Positions 56,676-64,000 of a stretch of DNA of 64,000 nt are shown here, piece by piece. The stretch comes from Symsagittifera roscoffensis (Eukaryota; Xenacoelomorpha; Acoela; Convolutidae), in NCBI RefSeq assembly GCF_963678635.1, contig NC_087062.1:21503789-21567788 (forward strand), in the 5' to 3' direction. Position 1 is the stretch's first letter. Every line of letters starts with the position of its first letter. Position numbers and translations under genes: made by a program. Under the pieces are notes generated by a model that was not told where the DNA came from, did not search any database, and worked only from the letters and a program-made list of their open reading frames with translations.

Positions 56676-56921
56676 ATGGTGCGCAATTTAGGAGTGTGTC
56701 GTAGTCGGCTCAAAGGACTATTTTGTATAGTAAGGGTAGGTTTCTTCGTAGGAGCTGACAGTTTTCTGCATAAACCTGTCAGAAACTTTGTACAATTTTT
56801 TTTATAGTTCACCAAGCAGAGGCCTAACCCGAAGGAATGCTTTCTGGATACCATCAGTAAGGATGCGCTACCACGCCTCATGAATCTCGAATCTCGGATT
56901 TTCTTGAGAGCGGTTTGTTAA
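56676..56921 (+). CDS. Possible two-exon coding end, 55 codons, unknown product
   Basis: Exon a 56676-56729 (ATG; MVRNLGVCRSRLKGLFCI) has donor ATA|GTAAGG; exon b 56808-56921 follows acceptor TTTTTTTATAG. Splicing out the 78-bp intron keeps the frame: FTKQRPNPKECFLDTISKDA, then LPRLMNLESRIFLRAVC and TAA. Codons are GC-balanced in an AT-rich area. An AG just before (CGTTCAG at 56663-56669) keeps the frame open upstream, so these may be the last two exons of a longer gene. The minus strand is also open here (71 codons). Family not recognised. Confidence 0.35.
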
Positions 56922-57019
56922 AGATTTTTGTTCAAAAACCAGTTTTCAAGTTTTCTCTCCTCACCTTCAGATCAACCAAACTTTTTCCGAGCTTTTCTGG
57001 ATCACTATAAGGAACTTGC

Positions 57020-57190
57020 TTTGACAAAGGTTGTTGCGCCGCAAACAGAACTTGACAAAAAATTGGCTTAAATATTCAACGTTTCATGGCACTACTATGA
57101 CAGCTTTGACCAAAAGACTGCGTTTTCCGAACACACCCCTTTCAATTTTGGGTACAGTGGCGCCGAGGGTGCCCTTGGAAAATTATAAAG
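57020..57190 (+). mobile_element. Possible family A trace
   Basis: GACAGCTTTGACCAAAAGACTGCG, AATTTTGGGTACAGTGGCGC CGAGGGTGCCCTTGGAAAA resembles the middle of family A (CTCAAAGTTAGTATATATTG GCGCCGAAGG). Ends are not visible. Confidence 0.3.
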
Positions 57191-57604
57191 GCTTGCCGAC
57201 TTCATTTCATAAAAAAAGTGATGTCGTAAAAGGCAGAAGAGAAACGATTACCATTCAATTCCATACATTGACTCTATGGAAAAAAACTTGTCGTACAATT
57301 TTTTTAAATTCTTTTGAAACAGCTTTTAGGACATTTGAAACACATTAAATTGCAATTATAAACACTTTACACACTTTTGAACCGGAAATTTAAAAGAAAA
57401 AATTTTGATAAAAAATTGCTTGTCGCACAATTTACATATTTTTGTAAGTAAATGAGTGCAGAATTTTCGTCAAGCAAATTTCAAAAATGTAAACTTTTCT
57501 GCAAGTAAACAGCATTTCTTGTCAACCTTACCGAGATTACCTTGTATTATCAAAAAAGAGAGACCTAGTGGTCAGGGAATGTAATCATCCTTTCAGAAAG
57601 AACC

Positions 57605-57740
57605 GTGACCACCAAAACAATTCTTTGTGGATTTTTACCGAATTGGCAAAATGCTAATAAAATTTTAAAAGGCTATCATACAGTTGTAATCAATAAACAC
57701 TGCTTTATACGGTTTTTAGTTCCAGAAAAATGTTTGCTTT
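57605..57740 (+). repeat. Segment duplicated at 58505-58612
   Basis: TTTTTACCGAATTGGCAAAA, AAAAGGCTATCATACAGTTG TAATCAATAAACACTG and ACGGTTTTTAG align with TTTTTACTGAATTGGCAAAA, AAAGGCTATCATAAAGTTGT TGTCAATGAACACTG and AACGGTTTG at 58505-58612. The right copy has GGCTATCATAAA tandemly doubled. Confidence 0.65.
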
Positions 57741-57837
57741 TCACGCTCAGAATGCAGCCAATAATTCAAAACAAATCATCTTTTTGGGTTCGTCTCTGGA
57801 ATCCAGGAACCTACAGACACAAAAATGGGTTCCCAAG

Positions 57838-57890
57838 CTTATCACCCCTCGTTTTTAACCCCTTTCTCAAAACCCCTCTCATATAACCCC
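57838..57890 (-). repeat. C-rich terminus, inverse of the G-rich block in the satellite unit
   Basis: CTTATCACCCCTCGTTTTTA ACCCC...CATATAACCCC resembles the reverse complement of 60058-60096 (GGGGTTATAAATTAGGGGAT ... GGGGGATAAG). This is a possible inverted-repeat pair 2.2 kb apart. Confidence 0.4.
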
Positions 57891-58605
57891 AGAATTAGAA
57901 AACCCTACCACAACTTAACCCCTTTCTAATACCAATTGTTAGAATCAAAGTGAAACGTATTTTAAAGGAATTCGGTACCAAAGCGTCGGTAAACATCAAA
58001 GCTTTACTGGCAAAAATTTTTGCGAAGCAAAAGAAATTAACATGCAAGCGGCTAACTGCGATTTATAATTGAACAGAAATAACTTTGCCAATAGTCTAGA
58101 CCTTGATAACCTTGATACCTTGCACTTGATCTTGAAAGTAAACTTGCTAGCGATTGATTAATAGGCTGAACTTAAATGAAACTTAGAACGAAAACTGGTT
58201 GTGACCAAAGTTTCATCGTTCTACTCTGAGTTTTTTTAAATGCCAATCATTTTAAAGTAAACTTAACTAGTTTTTCGAACCATCAAAAAAGTTGTCATTT
58301 TTTTTTCGGCACACAACGCTATGTCTAAAGAGTTTGCCAGCCTTAGTCTCAACCTAGCGTCCCGCCAAAGGAGCAATTGCTCCGGAATTATATTGCTGGA
58401 GACATTACTTTTCAAATTCGAGTCAAGCCAATGCGTTTTTTTACGTCTCCGGGAGGCTGCAAGGAGAAACCCTTCTCAAAAGTTTTGAGAAAAAACTATT
58501 TTATTTTTACTGAATTGGCAAAAAACTAAAGGCTATCATAAAGGCTATCATAAAGTTGTTGTCAATGAACACTGTATTAAACGGTTTGAACAAATGAACA
58601 AATGT

Positions 58606-59035
58606 TTAGCTTAAGTTCGCCATAGCGCGAAAGAAATGCAAATCAGTTTTTTCTCTTCGTAAACCTGCATAATGTTCTGCGTTTTTTTGTTTAGGATACA
58701 TTAACTGGTACCCGCTCGATCCGGTAAAGACACTAAAATTTTGAAGGGAGTCGTCTTTATGCAAGTTTGCGATTACTTTCCAAAGAATATGGTGTGAACC
58801 ACAAAAAATGACTGGATGCAATAATGCCAGCACTCCATAGCATTTGTTGCTCTTGGCAAACCGGATGTTGCCGCATCTCTTCTGTTCCATAGTGAAGGGG
58901 AAATAGGACTTCTTGGCTCGGGACAAGACTTTTTAAGTATTTAGACTTAAAATACAGGCCGAGCTCGTCATTTTCTTGCAATTTTATGACTCGTTTGTGG
59001 TGCGATTGGATATTACTTGAATTGTCTCGTCCCAA
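58606..59035 (-). pseudogene. Two overlapping minus frames, possible broken gene
   Basis: Frame 1 (59035 to 58757, 92 codons) includes HHKRVIKLQENDELGLYFKS and QEVLFPLHYGTEEMRQHPVC. Frame 2 (58926 to 58606, 106 codons) overlaps it by 170 bp: KKSYFPFTMEQKRCGNIRFA and HKDDSLQNFSVFTGSSGYQL, ending FFRAMANLS and stop. Codons in both are more balanced than the flanks. An indel in one original frame would explain this. No known family recognised; it lies between the C-rich terminus and the satellite, so it could be a remnant of a mobile element. Confidence 0.3.
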
Positions 59036-60394
59036 TTTCTCCTTCTTTTTCGAAAGTCCGTGAGGGTAAAATTTTGCAGGCTCGTGCTTTGTTTCGTATT
59101 CCTATTAGCAATTTGCCTCATATAGTTTTAAAAAACATGAGGAAAGGTGAAAAAAAACATCGAGACAGCTTGGAATCTGGGCAGTTTTTTTTGAAACGCT
59201 TGAAAAGCGGCCTGCTCAAAATTCAGCAATTTGTTTTCCAGTTTACTGTCAGGGGTTAAGTTTTTTAAGTTTGTCAAATCTTACAAAGTTCTTAAATAGA
59301 TCGGTTAATTCGAAATTTCTTGTTGTGGGGGAGACTGGTAAAAACCTGTTCTCGTTGCTTGCGAAGGCATTGCGTAGTTCGAACTAAATTCCCTTAGTTG
59401 GTAGGCTAATTGAGTAGCAATATCGTCTGTTAAGAGCAGAATTGATTTGGCGACTGCGACGGTCTGAGTATTACTCAGGTCCTAGATACTTTTCAAAACT
59501 AGCCGAGCATCAAGTTTTCCCGTAGATATGTCGTGGTTATCCTAACCCCTCGTTTGAAGAAAATTTTTGCCATCCGCAAGGGCTGTTGCTCGCCATTTAT
59601 AATACTGGTATTTTGAGAAGTTCCAGTTTGTAAAAATTTGTTCTTACGTTTAAGATAAAACTCGTGGCCTGATACCACTAAGATTTTATTTTTAATTTTG
59701 GAGAATAAACTAAAACAGAAGGACGCTTCAAAATCTATAGCTCATAGAATGGTAAAACAATCGTTCAAGTGTCAGGCAGTATGGTTTTACGTACAATTTT
59801 TAAATTTCTTGAATTGCTTTTGATTAGCGTCAAGTAGGTTATCTCTGTTTTAAACGCGTGAATGAGGGATAATATCTCTAATTAATCGAAATACATTTTT
59901 TTTCAGATAATAGAGGCATCAAGTGAATTAAGACTTGCTTTTCAGGCCTCAAGTATTGCACTTATTTGAAATACTCATGTACTTACAAAACGGAACTAAT
60001 TTGAAACAATTGTTGGTTTTAAAAGGGAGTTTAATTGTTGTGGGTTTATTTTGTTACGGGGTTATAAATTAGGGGATACAAAAATTGGGGGATAAGTAAC
60101 ATGGAGTTGAAGAATTGAAGCAAAATTGTGCGCCTATGCAGTGCACAGTAAGGTCCAATTAAATGTTTCTTGTCATCAAAAAAATACCAAAATGGGGTTT
60201 CAAAATGGATTTTAGTTCAGAGGTTAGAAGTCCAAAATCCGTGGTTTCTCAAGTTGGGTCTAATTTAGATGAAAAATAATGGAGAAGAAACTTGCCTAGA
60301 ATTAAAAGTTTTTAAGAAAAAGTTCTAAGAAACGTTCATGAAAAGTACGTTGAACTTGAGCAAGGATATACATTATCTCGAAAACCTAGTGTAA

Positions 60395-60727
60395 CATTAC
60401 GAGGCCAAACAGTGCAATCTCTGCATTGTAAGCGGAATCCGCAACAGGGCAAAATCAGATTTGTCGCGGAATCAGCAACATTGCTAATTTTCTCTGATCT
60501 TTTAGGCTGTTTTGGATTCAACAAAAAAAAACCTAAATTTTTGTACCACTCAAAATTGCTCGAAAAACAGGCGAATGTGCAGAATCCGCAACTGTATTTG
60601 CGGAATCCAGATCAGTTTGTGGAATTCACTAACGAATGATAAATTTTTTGTATCGTTAAATTGAGCTGTTGCGGAATCCGCAACTGTAAGTGGAATCCGC
60701 AAATTGTAAGTGGAATCCGCAAATATC
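60395..60727 (+). repeat. Family C segment in satellite unit 1
   Basis: ATTACGAGGCCAAACAGTGC to TGGAATCCGCAAATATCG. It contains repeated GCGGAATCCGC-type palindromes. The same segment is at 61698-62029 and 62998-63329. Homologues outside the array are at 11.4, 27.7 and 41.4 kb, so the array formed from a locus already carrying a family C insertion. Confidence 0.85.
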
Positions 60728-61697
60728 GTTTGTTAAGAGCTGAATTGATTTGGCGACTGCGACGGTCTGAGTATTACTCAGGTCCTAGATACTTTTCAAA
60801 ACTAGCCGAGCATCAAGTTTTCCTGTAGATATGTCGTGGTTATCCTAACCCCTCGTTTGAAGAAAATTTTTGCCAACCGCAAGGGCTGTTGCTGGCCATT
60901 TATAATTCTGGTATTTTGAGCAGTTCCAGTTTGTAAAAATTTGTTCTTACGTTTAAGATAAAAATCGTGGCCTGATACCACTAAGATTTTTCTTTTATTT
61001 TTGGAGAATAAACTAAAATAGAAGGACGCTTCAAAATCTATAGCTCATAGAATGGTAAAACAATCGTTCAAATGTCAGGCAGTACGGTTTTACGTACAAT
61101 TTTTAAATTTTTTTAAATTGCCTTTGATAAGCGTCAAGTAGGTTATCTCTGTTTTAAACGCGTGAATGAGGGATTATGTCTCTAATTAATCGAAATACAT
61201 TTTTTTTCAGATAATAGAGGCATCAAGTGAATTAAGACTTTCTTTTCAAGCCTCAATTATTGCACTTATTTGGAATACTCATGTACTTACAAAAAGGAAC
61301 TAGTTTGAAACAATTGTTGGTTTTAAAAGGGAGTTTAATTGTTGTGGGTTTATTTTGTTACGGAGTTATAAGTTAGGGGATGCAAAAATTGGGGGATAAG
61401 TAACGTGGAGTTGAAGAATTGAAGCAAAATTGTGCGCCTATGCAGTGCACAGTAAGGTCCAAATAAATGTTTCTTGTCATCAAAAAAATACCAAAATGGG
61501 GTTTCAGAATGGATTTTAGTTCAGAGTTTAAAATTCCAAAATCCGTGGTTTCTCAAGTTGGGTCTAATTTAGATGAAAAATAATGGAGAAGAAACTTGCC
61601 TAGAATTAAAAATTTTAAAAAAAAGTTCTAAAAAACGTTCATGAAAAGTACGTTGAACTTTAGCAAGGATATACATTATCTCGAAAACCTAGTGTAA

Positions 61698-62029
61698 CAT
61701 TACGAGGCCAAACAGTGCAATCTCTGCATTGTAAGCGGAATCCGCAACAGGACAAAATCAGATTTGTCGCGGAATCCGCAACATTGCTAACTTTCTCTGA
61801 TCTTTTCGGCTGTTTTGGATACAACAAAAAATACCTAAAATATTGTACCACTCAAAATTGCTCGAAAAACAGGCGAAATTGCAGAATCCGCAATTGTATT
61901 TGCGGAATCTAGATCAGTTTGTTGAATTCACTAACGAATGATAAATTTTTTGTATCGTTAAATTGAGCTGTTGCGGAATCCGCAACTGTAAGTGGAATCC
62001 TCAAATTGTAAGTGGAATCCGCAAATATC
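61698..62029 (+). repeat. Family C segment in satellite unit 2
   Basis: Same order as in unit 1, with small changes such as GGACAAAATCAG for GGGCAAAATCAG, and GTGGAATCCTCAAATTG for GTGGAATCCGCAAATTG. These changes are shared with unit 3. Confidence 0.85.
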
Positions 62030-62997
62030 GTTTGTTAAGATCTGAATTGATTTGGCGACTGCGACGGTCTGAGTATTACTCAGGTCCTAGATACTTTTCA
62101 AAACTAGCCGAGCATCAAGTTTTCCCGTAGATATGGCGTGGTTATCCTAACCCCTCGTTTGAAGAAAATTTTTGCCATCCGCAGGGGCTGTTGCTCGCTA
62201 TTTATAATTCTGGTATTTTGAGCAGTTCCAGTTTGTAAAAATTAGTTGTTACGTTTAAGATAAAACTCGTGGCCTGATACCACTAAAAAAAATTTTTATT
62301 TTTGGAGAATAAACTAAAATAGAAGGACGCTTCAAAATGTATAGCTCATAGAACGGTAAGACAATCGTTCAAATGTCAAGCAGTATGGTTTTACGTACAA
62401 TTTTTAAATTTCTTGAATTGCTTTTGATTAGCGTCAAGTAGGTTATCTCTGTTTTAAACGCGTGAATGAGGGATAATATCTCTAATTAATCGAAATACAT
62501 TTTTTTTCAGATAATAGAGGCATCAAGTGAATTAAGACTTGCTTTTCAGGCCTCAAGTATTGCACTTATTTGAAATACTCATGTACTTACAAAAAGGAAC
62601 TAGTTTGAAACAATTGTTGGTTTTAAAAGGGAGTTTAATTGTTGTGGGTTTATTTTGTTACGGAGTTATAAATTAGGGGATGCAAAAATTGGGGGATAAG
62701 TAACGTGGAGTTGAAGAATTGAAGCAAAATTGTGCGCCTATGCAGTGCACAGTAAGGTCCAAATAAATGTTTCTTGTCATCAAAAAAATACCAAAATGGG
62801 GTTTCAGAATGGATTTTAGTTCAGAGTTTAAAATTCCAAAATCCGTGGTTTCTCAAGTTGGGTCTAATTTAGATGAAAAATAATGGAGAAGAAACTTGCC
62901 TAGAATTAAAAATTTTAAAAAAAAGTTCTAAAAAACGTTCATGAAAAGTACGTTGAACTTTAGCAAGGATATACATTATCTCGAAAACCTAGTGTAA

Positions 62998-63329
62998 CAT
63001 TACGAGGCCAAACAGTGCAATCTCTGCATTGTAAGCGGAATCCGCAACAGGACAAAATCAGATTTGTCGCGGAATCCGCAACATTGCTAATTTTCTCTGA
63101 TCTTTTAGGCTGTTTTGGATACAACAAAAAATACCTAAAATATTGTACCACTCAAAATTGCTCGAAAAACAGGCGAAATTGCAGAATCCGCAATTGTATT
63201 TGCGGAATCTAGATCAGTTTGTTGAATTCACTAACGAATGATAAATTTTTTGTATCGTTAAATTGAGCTGTTGCGGAATCCGCAACTGTAAGTGGAATCC
63301 TCAAATTGTAAGTGGAATCCGCAAATATC
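62998..63329 (+). repeat. Family C segment in satellite unit 3
   Basis: Nearly identical to the unit 2 segment (GGACAAAATCAG, GTGGAATCCTCAAATTG). Confidence 0.85.
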
Positions 63330-64000
63330 GTTTGTTAAGATCTGAATTGATTTGGCGACTGCGACGGTCTGAGTATTACTCAGGTCCTAGATACTTTTCA
63401 AAACTAGCCGAGCATCAAGTTTTCCCGTAGATATGGCGTGGTTATCCTAACCCCTCGTTTGAAGAAAATTTTTGCCATCCGCAGGGGCTGTTGCTCGCTA
63501 TTTATAATTCTGGTATTTTGAGCAGTTCCAGTTTGTAAAAATTAGTTGTTACGTTTAAGATAAAACTCGTGGCCTGATACCACTAAAAAAAATTTTTATT
63601 TTTGGAGAATAAACTAAAATAGAAGGACGCTTCAAAATGTATAGCTCATAGAACGGTAAGACAATCGTTCAAATGTCAAGCAGTATGGTTTTACGTACAA
63701 TTTTTAAAATTCTTGAATAGCTTTTGATTAGCGTCAAGTAGGTTATCTCTGTTTTAAACGCGTGAATGAGGGATTATATCTCTAATTAATCAAAATACAC
63801 TTTTTTTCAGATAATAGAGGCATCAAGTGAATTAGGACTTGCTTTTCAGGCCTCAATTATTGCACTTATTTAGAATACTCATGTACTTACAAAACGGAAC
63901 TAATTTGAAACAATTGTTGGTTTTAAAAGGGAGTTTAATTGTTGTGGGTTTATTTTGTTACGGGGTTATAAATTAGGGGATACAAAAATTGGGGGATAAG

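Larger units (their letters stand above)
59421..64000 (+). repeat. Tandem array of a 1.30-kb unit, about 3.5 copies
   Basis: Unit starts TATCG(T/C)(C/T)TGTTAAGA at 59421, 60724, 62026 and 63326, steps of 1303, 1302 and 1300 bp; the last is cut by the window end. Each unit has about 970 bp of unique sequence (TTTGGCGACTGCGACGGTCT, CTAACCCCTCGTTTGAAGA, AGGTTATCTCTGTTTTAAAC, GCCTATGCAGTGCACAGTAA GG) then a roughly 330-bp family C segment. Copies differ by a few percent; units 3 and 4 are closest. No frame over 75 codons, so non-coding satellite. Confidence 0.96.

Noticed and set aside
60058-60096. GGGGTTATAA blocks as telomeric repeats
   Set aside because: The motif is irregular, not tandem at 5-7 bp, and occurs once per 1.3-kb unit.
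60336-63212. Recurring 62-75 codon plus and minus frames in the satellite units as genes
   Set aside because: The same frame pair recurs in each family C segment, is open on both strands because of the palindromes, and has no start or splice support.

Overview
This is a window of AT-rich animal nuclear DNA, almost certainly from an invertebrate. It carries spliced coding exons with GT/AG introns, is dense in short non-autonomous transposons, minisatellites and satellites, and has a 200-N assembly gap at 29962-30161. There are no bacterial-style operons, and most open frames over 60 codons are chance frames in AT-rich repeats. The species cannot be named from the sequence.

The one well-supported gene lies on the minus strand between about 17.35 and 3.81 kb. 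Six exons with clean splice sites and compatible phases join into 250 codons of a pentameric ligand-gated ion channel (Cys-loop superfamily). They cover the extracellular ligand-binding domain, M1, M2 and the M2-M3 loop. The signal peptide and first strand (above 17.35 kb) and M3-M4 (below 3.8 kb, probably off the left edge) were not found. The conserved FPFD core is present, but neither cysteine of the canonical disulphide loop is at its usual position. The last intron is about 9.5 kb and is filled with transposon copies.

Layout: 0-22 kb holds the channel gene, overrun by two repeat families. Family A is a hAT-like MITE ending CAGGGGCGGAT...; family B is a roughly 530-bp element starting near GCTCGTATCAGGGC. 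22-25 kb is plain AT-rich DNA. 25.1-31.2 kb is repeat-rich and bounded by inverted copies of a foldback element built from AATCGATTAT palindromes (family D). It contains a roughly 108-bp minisatellite interrupted by an exon-like block, a GC-rich 32-bp minisatellite, diverged roughly 24-bp repeats, and the gap with duplicated flanks. 31.2-37 kb is strongly A-rich on the plus strand. 38-51.8 kb has further family A and B copies, a large CA/TA microsatellite, a roughly 930-bp terminal-inverted-repeat element (family E) and a head-to-head pair of family B copies. 53.6-55.4 kb is strikingly G-rich and C-poor. 56-59 kb has a few weak gene candidates. 59.4-64 kb is a tandem array of a roughly 1.3-kb unit (about 3.5 copies, continuing off the right edge), each unit holding a GCGGAWTCCGC palindrome element (family C).

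Apart from the channel, coding calls are tentative. The main biology visible is a receptor gene inside DNA shaped by repeated MITE insertion, nesting, tandem duplication and inversion.
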